Shown one piece after another: positions 17,839 through 26,753 of a DNA stretch of 64,000 nucleotides (positions within the stretch are counted from its first letter, which is position 1; each line of letters opens with the position of its first letter). The DNA lies in NCBI GenBank assembly GCA_049841155.1, contig JASGHI010000004.1:372001-436000 (forward strand), given 5' to 3'. The notes under the pieces are model-generated. The model saw only the letters and a program-made list of their open reading frames with translations. It did no database searches and had not been told where the DNA came from. The position numbers were made by a program, and so were the translations under genes. Origin of the DNA: ZC4RG30 sp049841155. Lineage in GTDB: Bacteria > Pseudomonadota > Gammaproteobacteria > Steroidobacterales > Steroidobacteraceae.

Positions 17839-19376
17839 GGCGCGGAGGGAGCGAAGAAGCTGCTTTTCACTTCACGGGGACGGGCCTCGCCATCGCGGCT
17901 GATGGCAAAGACCAGTTCGTGCCGGCCATGGATCTGCCCGGGCGCCGCGACCACCGCGGGCACCGAGAGGATTTCGGAAGCCGCGGCCGGGAGCTTGCCG
18001 GGAACGCCGACCAGTTGCGCGCCCTGCGGACCGCGTGCAATCGAGACGCTGAAACTGGCGGGCGCGTCGGTCTTGTTGACGATCTTCAGCGTGTAGCTGT
18101 TCTCGACGCCGTCGGTGACGACGCGGTACAGCGCATTGCGGTCGCGCAGCACTTCGGCGATGAACGGGCTGCGGTGCAGCACCCCCCAGCCCCAGGCGCC
18201 GAGCATGGCGGCCAGCAGCACGCCGTAGATCACGATGCGCGGGCGCAGCACTCGGGTGGGTTCGCCGTCGATGGCATTCTGCGTGGAGAAACGGATCAGG
18301 CCGCGCGGATAGCCCAGCTTGTCCATGACGTCGTTGCAGCCGTCGATGCAGGCGCCGCAGGCGATGCATTCGTACTGCAGCCCATTGCGGATGTCGATGC
18401 CGGTGGGGCAAACCTGCACGCACACCGTGCAGTCGATGCAGTCGCCCAGCTGTTCCGGAGCGAAACTGGGCAGGGGTTCGGCCACGGCCTTGTCGAAGGT
18501 GATGGTGCCGCGCGCCTGGCTGGCCTGGTTCGCGGCGCTGGGGTGTTGGCTGGCGCGGAACGCGTAGTCGTAGGCCTTGATCTTGTCGATGAGGCCGCGC
18601 CCGCGCGCCATCACGTCGCCAAGGCCGCGCCGCCGCGGGCCGCGCGGCTCGCCGCGCATGGGGTCGTAGGAGATGATGAGCGTGTTGCGGTCGAACATGG
18701 CGCTCTGGAAGCGCGCATAGGGGCACATGTACTTGCACACCTGCTCGCGCAGGAAGCCGGCGTTGCCCCAGGTCGCGAGCGCATAGAACAGGATCCAGAA
18801 GGTTTCCCATCCGCCCAGCGACAAGGAGGCAATGCGCGTGGCCAGCGGCGCGATGGGCGTGAAGAACCCCACGAAGGTGAATCCGGTCCACAGCGCGAAC
18901 AGCGCCCACAGCAGGTGCTTGGCACCCTTGCGCATGAGCTTGTTGGCGCTCCAGGGCGCGGCATCGAGCTTGATCCGCTGCAGGCGGTCGCCCTCGGTCC
19001 AGCGCTCCATGATCACGAAGGCTTCGGTCCATATGGTCTGCGGGCAGGCGAAGCCGCACCACAGCCTGCCGGCCAGCGCGGTGAAGAAGAACAGCGTCAG
19101 CGCCGCGATGATCAGCAGCAGGGCGAGGAACAGGAAATCCTGCGGCCAGAAGGTGAGGCCGAAGATGTGGAATTTGCGCGCCGGCAGATCGAACAGCACC
19201 GCCTGCCGGCCATCCCAGCGCAGCCACGGGAACAGGTAGTACATGCCCAGCAGCCACACCACCGAGGAATGCTGCAGGCGTTTGTAACGGCCGGATACGC
19301 TGCGGGCATGGATCTTGGCTTCGCTGACATAGGCCGCACCGGGCTCCGGTCTGCGGTCCGGTAGGCTGCTCGCCAC
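17835..19376 (-). CDS. ccoG: Cytochrome c oxidase accessory protein CcoG
   Basis: 513 aa. Several N-terminal membrane helices contain GRLWCGFACPQTIW and VCKYMCPYARFQ. They are followed by two ferredoxin-type clusters, CIDCTVCVQVCP and CIACGACIDGC, and a C-terminal Ig-like periplasmic domain. CcoG is a polyferredoxin thought to reduce copper during cbb3 biogenesis. It follows the small membrane gene by 3 bp and overlaps ccoH. Confidence 0.96.
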   Translation of the reverse strand: MASSLPDRRPEPGAAYVSEAKIHARSVSGRYKRLQHSSVVWLLGMYYLFPWLRWDGRQAVLFDLPARKFHIFGLTFWPQDFLFLALLLIIAALTLFFFTALAGRLWCGFACPQTIWTEAFVIMERWTEGDRLQRIKLDAAPWSANKLMRKGAKHLLWALFALWTGFTFVGFFTPIAPLATRIASLSLGGWETFWILFYALATWGNAGFLREQVCKYMCPYARFQSAMFDRNTLIISYDPMRGEPRGPRRRGLGDVMARGRGLIDKIKAYDYAFRASQHPSAANQASQARGTITFDKAVAEPLPSFAPEQLGDCIDCTVCVQVCPTGIDIRNGLQYECIACGACIDGCNDVMDKLGYPRGLIRFSTQNAIDGEPTRVLRPRIVIYGVLLAAMLGAWGWGVLHRSPFIAEVLRDRNALYRVVTDGVENSYTLKIVNKTDAPASFSVSIARGPQGAQLVGVPGKLPAAASEILSVPAVVAAPGQIHGRHELVFAISRDGEARPREVKSSFFAPSAP

Positions 19377-19379
19377 GGC

Positions 19380-19670
19380 CTAATCCTGGAGCCGGCGGTT
19401 GAAGCGGCTCGCGGGCCTCAGCAGCAGCCACGTGAACAGGCTGGATGCCAGCGTGGCACTCCAGAACAGGAAGAAGCCGACGGTGTAGCCCAGTTCGCGC
19501 GACAGCGGCAGGTCAGGGAAGGTGATGTCGCGCAGATCCAGCGGATCGACGAAGGCGAAGAACACCATCGTGGCCACGCCCGCGGCAAAGAAGCTGGGCC
19601 ACAGCATGGCGCCGAGCCGCTGCGCCGGGGAGCGGGGCGGGTGATCGAAGTCGGCGCCGGGCTGGATCAT
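19380..19670 (-). CDS. Small two-helix membrane protein between ccoP and ccoG
   Basis: 96 aa: a short soluble start (MIQPGADFDHPPRSPAQ), helix one (about 22-41, FFAAGVATMVFFAFV), a short loop DPLDLRDITFPDLP, helix two (about 61-84) and a basic end. It is not one of the named cco genes and I recognise no family. Its position 25 bp after ccoP and 3 bp before ccoG suggests a role in assembly or stability of cbb3 oxidase. Confidence 0.8.
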   Translation of the reverse strand: MIQPGADFDHPPRSPAQRLGAMLWPSFFAAGVATMVFFAFVDPLDLRDITFPDLPLSRELGYTVGFFLFWSATLASSLFTWLLLRPASRFNRRLQD

Positions 19671-19695
19671 GGAGACTCCTGTTGCGGGGCGCCCG

Positions 19696-20604
19696 CTACG
19701 GCTGCGAAAGCGTCCAGGCGTAGGCCGCAGCCAGTCGCGCGCGCGTTTCCCCCAGCAGTTCCTGCTGTGCCGGCATGACGCCATTGCGGCCACGCTCGAT
19801 GCCTTCGCGGATCGCCGCGCGGCTGCGGCCATACAGCCAGTAGTCGTCGGTGAGGTCCGGCGCGCCCAGCAGCGCATTGCCCTTGCCTTCCGGGCCATGG
19901 CAGGCGGAACACACGTTCGCGAACAAGGTGCGGCCGCGGGCGACCGCATCGCCATTGGTGGCCGACAGCGAAGGCTCGGTCAGCCACAGCACGTAGGTGA
20001 CCACGTCTTCCACCGCATTCGGGCCGCCCATGGCGGTGAGCGCTTCACTCCAGCTCGGCATCACCGCGGTGCGGCCGTGGAGCACCGTTTCCAGGATGTC
20101 CGCCGGCGTCCCGCCCCAATGCCAGATGTTGTCCGTGAGGTTGGGATAGCCGATGGCACCCTGACCTGCGGAACCATGGCAGGTCGCACACTGGTTGGTG
20201 AAGATCGCGCGGCCCAGCATCACGGCCTGCGGATCGCGGGCCAGCTCGTCGATGGCCTTGCCGGCGTAGGGCTGGAAGGCCACGGCGAGGCGCGCATCAC
20301 CGGCGGCCTTGTCGGCGGCATGCTCGCCCTGCGAAGTCCAGTTGGCGAAGCCGCGGAACGAGCCGAACCCCGGGAACCAGAGCAGGTAGGCGATGCTGAA
20401 GACGATGGTGATGTAGAAGAGGTTGATCCACCAGCGCGGCAGCGGCTTGTCGTACTCGGTGATGTCGCCATCCCAGATGTGGCTGGTGCCTTCCGGGCCG
20501 GTGTTGCTCGTGCCTTTGCGCGAGTTCCACCACAACAGCAGGGTGCAGCCCACGATGTTGCTGAGCACCAGCAGGATGACGTACCAGGACCAGCCGGCGC
20601 TCAT
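19696..20604 (-). CDS. ccoP: cbb3 cytochrome c oxidase subunit III (diheme)
   Basis: 302 aa. A membrane anchor with W-rich segments precedes IWDGDITEYDKPLPRWW, the CcoP signature. Two c-type cytochrome domains follow with heme sites CATCH and CSACH and distal methionines (AVMPSW, GVMPAQ). It passes electrons from soluble cytochrome c to CcoO/CcoN. The start overlaps the ccoQ stop (ATGA). Confidence 0.97.
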   Translation of the reverse strand: MSAGWSWYVILLVLSNIVGCTLLLWWNSRKGTSNTGPEGTSHIWDGDITEYDKPLPRWWINLFYITIVFSIAYLLWFPGFGSFRGFANWTSQGEHAADKAAGDARLAVAFQPYAGKAIDELARDPQAVMLGRAIFTNQCATCHGSAGQGAIGYPNLTDNIWHWGGTPADILETVLHGRTAVMPSWSEALTAMGGPNAVEDVVTYVLWLTEPSLSATNGDAVARGRTLFANVCSACHGPEGKGNALLGAPDLTDDYWLYGRSRAAIREGIERGRNGVMPAQQELLGETRARLAAAYAWTLSQP

Positions 20605-20744
20605 GGGTGGGTCTCCGTGTCATTCTCCTGGAGCGGCATGCGGGCAGCGGCGTCAAAGCCGGCCTTGCGCGCCGGCTGCCAGGCCCAGATCCAGCCGGCG
20701 ATGAAAAGCACCAGCAGGGCGATGGTGATGATTCCGGAAATCAC
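20601..20744 (-). CDS. ccoQ: cbb3 oxidase subunit IV, CcoQ
   Basis: 47 aa from GTG 20744, with AAGGGG 8 nt upstream. One membrane helix (GIITIALLVLFIAGWIWAW) is followed by PARKAGFDAAARMPL, typical of CcoQ, which stabilises the complex. It lies between ccoO and ccoP in the standard order. Confidence 0.92.
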   Translation of the reverse strand: MISGIITIALLVLFIAGWIWAWQPARKAGFDAAARMPLQENDTETHP

Positions 20745-20758
20745 TTCATTTCCCCTTG

Positions 20759-21391
20759 TCAGTTTCCACGGGGAGCGTAGAGCCCGAGCCCCTGCAGGTA
20801 GGCGACCATGGCATCGAGCTCGCTGCGGCCTTCAACGGCTTTCGCAGCGCCGGCGATGTCCTCGTCGGTGTACGGGTCTCCCAGCGTCTTCAGCGCGCGC
20901 ATGTGGCGGGTCACCTGCTCGCCATCGAGGGCGTTCTCGGCCAACCACGGGAACGAGGGCATGTTGGATTCGGGCACCACATCGCGCGGATTGATCAGGT
21001 GGACGCGATGCCAGTCATCCGAATAGCGGCCGCCGACGCGCGCCAGATCCGGGCCGGTGCGCTTGCTGCCCCACTGGAATGGCCGGTCGTAGGCCGATTC
21101 GCCCGCCAGCGAGTAGTGGCCGTAGCGTTCGGTTTCGAAGCGCAGCGTGCGGATCATCTGCGAGTGGCAGTTGTAGCAGCCCTCGCGGATGTAGATGTCG
21201 CGGCCGGCAAGTTCCAGCGCCGGGTAGGGCTTCATGCCGGGAAGGGGCTTGATGGCTTCGGCCTGATACATCAGGGGCACGATCTCGGCCAGGCCGCCGA
21301 AGGAGAGGGCCACTGCGATCAGCACGGCCAGCAGGCCGACGTTCTTCTCGATCTTGTCGTGCGGATTGGTCTTTTCTTGCGCGTTGCTCAT
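20759..21391 (-). CDS. ccoO: cbb3 cytochrome c oxidase subunit II (monoheme)
   Basis: 210 aa from ATG 21391 (GAGG 8 nt upstream; a GTG at 21409 would overlap ccoN). One N-terminal membrane anchor is followed by a c-type heme site CYNCHSQMIR and an axial Met in NMPSFPWL. The sequence GRDIYIREGC is typical of CcoO. It starts 10 bp after ccoN ends. Confidence 0.97.
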   Translation of the reverse strand: MSNAQEKTNPHDKIEKNVGLLAVLIAVALSFGGLAEIVPLMYQAEAIKPLPGMKPYPALELAGRDIYIREGCYNCHSQMIRTLRFETERYGHYSLAGESAYDRPFQWGSKRTGPDLARVGGRYSDDWHRVHLINPRDVVPESNMPSFPWLAENALDGEQVTRHMRALKTLGDPYTDEDIAGAAKAVEGRSELDAMVAYLQGLGLYAPRGN

Positions 21392-21401
21392 CGGTATCGC
21401 C

Positions 21402-22844
21402 TCAGACACGCGCCTGTGCGGGATCGGGAGCCAGCACGGGTTGGGGCGCGGTGGACTTTGCCATCTGGAAGGTCTTGATCATGTTCACCGCCATGAGACC
21501 CATGCCGGCCAGGATCACCACGCCGCCGCCGAAGCGCACCAGGTAGTACGGATAGGTGGCCGAAAGCGATTCGACGAAGCTGTAGGTGAGCGTGCCGTCG
21601 GCATTGGTCGCGCGCCACATCAGGCCCTGCATCACGCCGGCTATCCACATCGCCGCGATGTAGAACACCACGCCCAGCGTGTGCAGCCAGAAATGCGTGT
21701 CGATCCACTTGACCGAGTACATCTGGTTGAGGCCCAGCAGGCGCGGCAGCAGCGAGTAGATCGACCCGATGGTGATCATCGCCACCCAGCCCAGCGCACC
21801 GGCATGCACGTGGCCGATGGTCCAGTCGGTGTAGTGCGACAGCGAATTGACCGTCTTGATGGACATCATCGGCCCTTCGAATGTCGAGATCATGTAGAAC
21901 GACAGCGAGACGATGAGGAACTTGAGGATCGGGTCGGTGCGCAGTTTGTGCCACACGCCGGAGAGCGTCAGGATGCCGTTCATCGCGCCGCCCCAGCTGG
22001 GGGCGAGCAGGATCAGCGAGAACACCATGCCCACCGACTGCACCCAGTCGGGCAGCGCGGTGTAGTGCAGGTGGTGGGGGCCGGCCCACATGTAGACGGC
22101 GATCAGCGCCCAGAAATGCACGATCGACAGCCGGTACGAGTAGATCGGCCGGCCGGCCTGCTTGGGCACGAAGTAGTACATCATCGCGAGGAAGCCGACG
22201 GTGAGCACCATGGCCACCGCATTGTGGCCGTACCACCACTGCACCATGGCATCGACCGCGCCGCTGTACACCGGATAGGACTTCATGAAGCCCGCGGGGA
22301 TCGCGATGCTGTTCACCACGTGCAGCATGCCGGTGCCGATGATGTAGGCGCCGAAGAACCAGTTGGCGACGTAGATATGCTGTACGCGGCGCTTGGCGAT
22401 GGTGCCGAAGAACAGCACCGCGTACGACACCCACACGGCAGTGATGAGCCAGTCGATGGGCCATTCCAGCTCGGCGTATTCCTTGCCCTGCGTATAGCCC
22501 AGCGGCAGCGTGATCACGGCCGCCACCAGCACCACCTGCCAGCCCCAGAACACGAAGGCCGCGAGTTTGTCGGAGATCAGCCGTACGTGGCAGGTGCGCT
22601 GCACCACATAGAGGCTGGTGGCGAACATGCCGCAGACGCCGAAGGCGAAGATCACGCCGTTGGTATGCAGCGGGCGCAGGCGGCCGTAGCTGAGCCAGGG
22701 GGTATCGAAGTTCAGCGCCGGCCAGTACAGCTGGGCCGCGATGAGCACACCGACGGCCATGCCGATGACGCCCCATACCACCGTCATTACGGTGAATTGG
22801 CGCACGACCTTGTCGTTGTAATAGTCGGCTGGAACAGCTGTCAT
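21402..22844 (-). CDS. ccoN: cbb3 cytochrome c oxidase catalytic subunit I
   Basis: 480 aa with about 12 membrane helices, the heme-copper core. Seen are the low-spin heme His in LRPLHTNGVI, copper ligands in WYGHNAVA and GPHHLHYT, and the heme ligands in WTIGHVHAGALGW. It reduces oxygen to water with high affinity. It is the first gene of the cluster. A perfect FNR box and a -10-like AACAAT upstream indicate FNR-activated expression at low oxygen. Confidence 0.98.
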   Translation of the reverse strand: MTAVPADYYNDKVVRQFTVMTVVWGVIGMAVGVLIAAQLYWPALNFDTPWLSYGRLRPLHTNGVIFAFGVCGMFATSLYVVQRTCHVRLISDKLAAFVFWGWQVVLVAAVITLPLGYTQGKEYAELEWPIDWLITAVWVSYAVLFFGTIAKRRVQHIYVANWFFGAYIIGTGMLHVVNSIAIPAGFMKSYPVYSGAVDAMVQWWYGHNAVAMVLTVGFLAMMYYFVPKQAGRPIYSYRLSIVHFWALIAVYMWAGPHHLHYTALPDWVQSVGMVFSLILLAPSWGGAMNGILTLSGVWHKLRTDPILKFLIVSLSFYMISTFEGPMMSIKTVNSLSHYTDWTIGHVHAGALGWVAMITIGSIYSLLPRLLGLNQMYSVKWIDTHFWLHTLGVVFYIAAMWIAGVMQGLMWRATNADGTLTYSFVESLSATYPYYLVRFGGGVVILAGMGLMAVNMIKTFQMAKSTAPQPVLAPDPAQARV

Positions 22845-22870
22845 CGCGGATCTCCCCGGAGGTTCCCGCT

Positions 22871-22876
22871 ATTGTT
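22871..22876 (-). promoter_or_regulatory. Candidate -10 box of the ccoN promoter (AACAAT)
   Basis: On the minus strand AACAAT matches TATAAT at four positions. A transcription start about 7 nt downstream (near 22864) would place the FNR box centre at -41.5, the standard activating position. Confidence 0.5.
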
Positions 22877-22898
22877 CTGGTTCGTGCCGCCAGCCACT

Positions 22899-22912
22899 TT
22901 GATCCGGATCAA
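22899..22912 (-). promoter_or_regulatory. FNR box upstream of ccoN (TTGAT-N4-ATCAA)
   Basis: TTGATCCGGATCAA is a perfect FNR/ANR palindrome, 55 bp before the ccoN start. The fnr gene of this window encodes the residues that read this sequence. Confidence 0.9.
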
Positions 22913-22969
22913 AAGAGGTTGCCGGAGCAGCCATTATTCTTTCTGGTCCAGCCGAAATTGGGGCGCAAT

Positions 22970-22984
22970 TGAGAGTGGTTCTCA
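22970..22984. promoter_or_regulatory. Fur-box-like palindrome upstream of miaB
   Basis: TGAGAGTGGTTCTCA is close to the 7-1-7 Fur-box core TGAGAATNATTCTCA, differing at two inner positions. It lies 51 bp before the miaB start and 126 bp from ccoN. Binding by Fur is inference. Confidence 0.4.
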
Positions 22985-23034
22985 TCGCGATATCCCAAGG
23001 CGGCGCGAAAACCGGTAACCTTGTATCGGCATCT

Positions 23035-24393
23035 ATGCCTGACCGCTATTTCATCAAGACCTTCGGCTGCCAGATGAACGAGTACGACTCCTCCCGGATG
23101 GGGGACGTGCTGCAGGCGGCCGAGGGCCTCCAGCCCACTCCGGACGAAGCGTCGGCAGACCTGCTGCTGATGAACACCTGTTCCGTGCGCGACAAGGCGG
23201 AGGACAAGGTGTTCTCGCTGCTGGGCCAGTGGCGCCTGCTCAAGCAGGCCCGTCCCGGAGTGATCATCGCCGTGGGCGGCTGCGTGGCGAGCCAGGAGGG
23301 CGAGGCCATCGTGCGCCGCGCGCCGCAGGTGGATCTGGTGTTCGGCCCGCAGACCATCCATCGCCTGCCGCAGATGCTGGCCGAACTGCGCCGCACCGGG
23401 CGCGCGCAGGTGGACGTGAGCTTTCCCGAGATCGAGAAATTCGACCGGCTGCCGGCGCCATCGGCCTCGGGCGCGGCGGCGTTCGTTTCCATCATGGAGG
23501 GCTGCAGCAAGTTCTGCAGTTACTGCGTGGTGCCCTATACGCGCGGCGAGGAGGTGAGCCGTCCGGCCGCCAGCGTCATCGACGAAGTCCGCGGCCTCGT
23601 GGCGCAGGGTGTCGGCGAGATCACGCTGCTGGGACAGAACGTGAATGCCTATGAAGGGCCGCGCGACGGTGCGGCTCCCATGACACTGGGCGAACTCATT
23701 CTCGCCCTAAGTGCCATGCCGGGAGTGGAGCGCCTGCGCTTCACCACCTCGCATCCGCTGAACTTCGACGATTCGCTGGTGGCGGCCTTCGCGCGCACGC
23801 GCAAGCTGGCCAACCACCTGCACCTGCCGGTGCAGAGCGGCTCGGACCGCGTGCTTGCGGCCATGCGCCGCGGCTACACGGTGCTCGAGTTCAAGCAGAA
23901 ACTGCGGCGGCTGCGCGCCGTGCGGCCGGACATCACGATCTCCACGGATCTCATCGTGGGTTTTCCCGGCGAGACCGAGCGCGACTTCGAGGCCACGCTG
24001 GCGCTGACCGAAGAGGTCGGCTTCGATCAGTCCTTCAGTTTCCTCTACAGCCGGCGTCCCGGCACGCCGGCCGCCTCGTTGCCGGACGACGTGCCGCCCG
24101 AGGTGAAGTCCGAACGTCTGGCGCGCCTGCAGGCGCTGCTCGACCGCCAGGCGCGCGCCATCAGCGCACGGATGGTGGGCAGCACGCAGCGTGTGCTGGT
24201 GGAGCGGCACAGCAAGCGCGACGCGGCGCAGCTCGCCGGCCGCACCGAGAACAACCGCTGGGTGAATTTCGACGGCGATGCCGGGCTCATCAACCGCTTC
24301 GTGGACGTGGAGATCACCGAGGCGCTGAACAATTCGCTGCGCGGGCGCCTGGTCGATGCACCGCGGCAGCTGGCCGTGGGGATGGGCAATTGA
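23035..24393 (+). CDS. miaB: tRNA-2-methylthio-N6-dimethylallyladenosine synthase
   Basis: 452 aa from ATG 23035. Radical-SAM methylthiotransferase: N-terminal domain cysteines FGCQMNEYD, MNTCSVRDKAE and GGCVASQ hold one cluster; CSKFCSYC holds the SAM cluster; a C-terminal TRAM domain follows. It adds the methylthio group at A37 of tRNAs. It leads the miaB-phoH-ybeY-corC-lnt chain, the conserved gammaproteobacterial order; its stop overlaps a TTG start of phoH. Confidence 0.97.
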   Translation: MPDRYFIKTFGCQMNEYDSSRMGDVLQAAEGLQPTPDEASADLLLMNTCSVRDKAEDKVFSLLGQWRLLKQARPGVIIAVGGCVASQEGEAIVRRAPQVDLVFGPQTIHRLPQMLAELRRTGRAQVDVSFPEIEKFDRLPAPSASGAAAFVSIMEGCSKFCSYCVVPYTRGEEVSRPAASVIDEVRGLVAQGVGEITLLGQNVNAYEGPRDGAAPMTLGELILALSAMPGVERLRFTTSHPLNFDDSLVAAFARTRKLANHLHLPVQSGSDRVLAAMRRGYTVLEFKQKLRRLRAVRPDITISTDLIVGFPGETERDFEATLALTEEVGFDQSFSFLYSRRPGTPAASLPDDVPPEVKSERLARLQALLDRQARAISARMVGSTQRVLVERHSKRDAAQLAGRTENNRWVNFDGDAGLINRFVDVEITEALNNSLRGRLVDAPRQLAVGMGN

Positions 24394-25382
24394 AGGGGCG
24401 GCGCGACAATCTCGCCGAGCAGATGCCGGCGGAAGTGGAGCTGCAGCCGGAGGACAACTCGCGCCTTGCCGCGCTGTGCGGCCCGCTGGACCAGAACCTG
24501 AAGCTGATCGAGCAGCGGCTGGGCGTGGAAGTGCGCCGGCGCGGCAATCATTTCCGCGTGCAGGGCGAACGTTCGGCCGGCGCCGTGCAGGTGTTGCGTG
24601 ACCTGTTCGACATCACGGAAAACGGCGGGCATGTGGATCTGCCGGACGTGCATCTGGCGCTGCGCGAGCATGCCGAGGGTACCGATACGCCGGTGCGCGC
24701 GGCGGCCGGCGAGCCTGCTGCTGCCGATTCGGCCCGTGTGCCGCGTGGCCTGATCCGTGCGCGCGGCCCGCACCAGCGGCAATACCTCGCCCATGTCCGC
24801 GGCCACGACCTCACTTTCGGCATCGGTCCGGCCGGCACCGGTAAGACGTATCTGGCGGTGGCCTGCGCGGTGGAGTCGCTGCACAGCGAGCGCGTGCGGC
24901 GCATCGTGCTGGTGCGGCCCGCGGTGGAGGCCGGCGAGCGGCTGGGTTTCCTGCCTGGCGACCTGACGCAGAAGGTCGATCCCTACCTGCGCCCCATCTA
25001 CGATGCGCTGTACGAGATGATGGGCTTCGACCGCGTCGCCCGCTTCATCGAGCGCAACATCATCGAAGTGGCGCCGCTGGCCTTCATGCGCGGCCGCTCG
25101 CTCAACGAATCCTTCATCATCCTCGACGAGGCGCAGAACACCACGCCCGAGCAGATGAAGATGTTCCTGACCCGCATCGGCTTCGGATCGCGTGCCGTGA
25201 TCACCGGCGACCTGACGCAGACCGACCTGCCGGCCGGCCGCCCTTCGGGATTGCGCGAGGCGCTGCGGGTGCTGCAGCGCGTGGAGGGTGTGGCGTTCTC
25301 GCATTTCGATGCCAGCGACGTGGTGCGTCATCCGCTGGTGCAGCGGATCGTGCAGGCCTACGAGGCGGGGGAGGAGCGATGA
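24390..25382 (+). CDS. ybeZ: PhoH-family ATPase (YbeZ)
   Basis: 330 aa from TTG 24390, overlapping the miaB stop; ATG 24423 is an alternative start. An N-terminal KH-like region is followed by a P-loop ATPase: Walker A IGPAGTGKTY, Walker B IILDEAQN. It is a partner of the endoribonuclease YbeY in rRNA processing and stress. The end overlaps ybeY by 4 bp. Confidence 0.94.
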   Translation: MKGRRDNLAEQMPAEVELQPEDNSRLAALCGPLDQNLKLIEQRLGVEVRRRGNHFRVQGERSAGAVQVLRDLFDITENGGHVDLPDVHLALREHAEGTDTPVRAAAGEPAAADSARVPRGLIRARGPHQRQYLAHVRGHDLTFGIGPAGTGKTYLAVACAVESLHSERVRRIVLVRPAVEAGERLGFLPGDLTQKVDPYLRPIYDALYEMMGFDRVARFIERNIIEVAPLAFMRGRSLNESFIILDEAQNTTPEQMKMFLTRIGFGSRAVITGDLTQTDLPAGRPSGLREALRVLQRVEGVAFSHFDASDVVRHPLVQRIVQAYEAGEER

Positions 25383-25882
25383 GGCGCGCCGCGCTCGCCG
25401 TGGAGTGCCGCGGGCGGACCAGCCGCACGGTGCCGCCGATGACGCGCATCACCCGCTGGGCGCGGGCCGCCCTCGGCGCGCGTGGCGCGGGTTGCGAGCT
25501 GGCCCTGCAGATCGTGGGTCCGGCGCGCATGCGCGAATTGAACCACCACTATCGCGGCAAGGACCGCCCGACGAATGTGCTGTCCTTTCCGGCTGCGCCG
25601 GCGCCCGGCGTGCAGCCGCAGCCGCTGGGGGACGTGGTGATCTGCCCGGCGGTGCTGCAGCAGGAGGCGCGTGCCCAGGGCAAGCCGGCGGAGGCACACT
25701 GGGCGCATCTGGTGGTGCATGGCGTGCTGCACCTGGCCGGTTACGACCACGAGATCGACGCGGATGCGCGCCGCATGGAGCGGCGCGAGATCGCGGTACT
25801 GCGCGGCCTGGGATTTCCCAACCCCTACATCCCGCGGGATGCGGCGCCTGCCAGGGTGCGCGCCGGAGTGCGTCATGTCTAG
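25379..25882 (+). CDS. ybeY: Endoribonuclease YbeY
   Basis: 167 aa with the metal site HGVLHLAGYDH (H-x3-H-x5-H), plus ELNHHYRGKDRPTNVLSFP typical of the family. It matures 16S rRNA and takes part in ribosome quality control. It is coupled by overlap to phoH and corC. Confidence 0.96.
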   Translation: MRRAALAVECRGRTSRTVPPMTRITRWARAALGARGAGCELALQIVGPARMRELNHHYRGKDRPTNVLSFPAAPAPGVQPQPLGDVVICPAVLQQEARAQGKPAEAHWAHLVVHGVLHLAGYDHEIDADARRMERREIAVLRGLGFPNPYIPRDAAPARVRAGVRHV

Positions 25883-26753
25883 CCAGGATCCCGGCGCCAC
25901 CAGTCGCTGGATCCGGCGCATCCGCAGCCTCGCGGCGCCCAAGGACCGGCCGCAGCTGCGCGAGCTGCTGCGCGACGCCCAGCGCCAGGGCTTGCTGGAT
26001 GGCGATGCGCTGTCCATGCTCGAGGGCGTGCTGGACGTGGCCGATCTGCAGGTGCGCGACATCATGGTGCCGCACAACCAGATGATCTGCGTGCATATCA
26101 GCGATACGCCGCAGCGCATGCTGCAGGCGGCGATCGAGTCGGGACATTCGCGCTTTCCGGTGCGGGACGAGGACAGCGGCGCCATCGTCGGCATCCTGCT
26201 CGCCAAGGACCTGCTGCGGCTGCATTCCTCCGACCGCAGCGCCGGCTTCGACCTGCGGCGCTTCCTGCGCAAGGCCGTGTTCGTGCCCGAATCCAAGCGC
26301 GTGAACGTGCTGCTGAAGGAACTGCGCATGGGCCGCAACCACATGGCCATGGCGGTGGACGAATATGGCGGCATCGCGGGCCTGGTGACCATCGAGGACG
26401 TCATCGAGCAGATCGTCGGCGAGATCGACGACGAGTACGACGTCGACGACGAGAAGGACATCCGCCCCGAGAACGACCGGCAGTTCGCGGTGCGCGGCGC
26501 GACGCGCATCGGCGATTTCAACGCCTACTTCGGCGCAAATTTTCCGGATGATGAATTCGATACCGTTGCCGGCCTGGTCACCCAGCATTTTGGCCGCCTG
26601 CCGCGGCGCGGCGAGGCGGCGACGCTGGATGGCTTCGAGTTCCGGGTGGTGCGCGCGGACCGGCGCTGCATCGAAGGGCTGCGCGTGACCATCCCGGAAG
26701 ATGCGCCCGGTGAACCGGACGAGATTGCCGGCTCCAGCGAAGACAGTGTCTGA
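25875..26753 (+). CDS. corC: CorC/YbeX-type CBS-domain protein
   Basis: 292 aa from ATG 25875 (8-bp overlap with ybeY). Two CBS domains (VRDIMVPHNQM at about 55-65, then DEYGGIAGLVTIEDV) and a C-terminal CorC_HlyC domain (DEFDTVAGLV). Linked to magnesium/cobalt efflux and ribosome maturation. There is no membrane domain, so it is the short cytosolic form. Confidence 0.92.
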   Translation: MSSQDPGATSRWIRRIRSLAAPKDRPQLRELLRDAQRQGLLDGDALSMLEGVLDVADLQVRDIMVPHNQMICVHISDTPQRMLQAAIESGHSRFPVRDEDSGAIVGILLAKDLLRLHSSDRSAGFDLRRFLRKAVFVPESKRVNVLLKELRMGRNHMAMAVDEYGGIAGLVTIEDVIEQIVGEIDDEYDVDDEKDIRPENDRQFAVRGATRIGDFNAYFGANFPDDEFDTVAGLVTQHFGRLPRRGEAATLDGFEFRVVRADRRCIEGLRVTIPEDAPGEPDEIAGSSEDSV

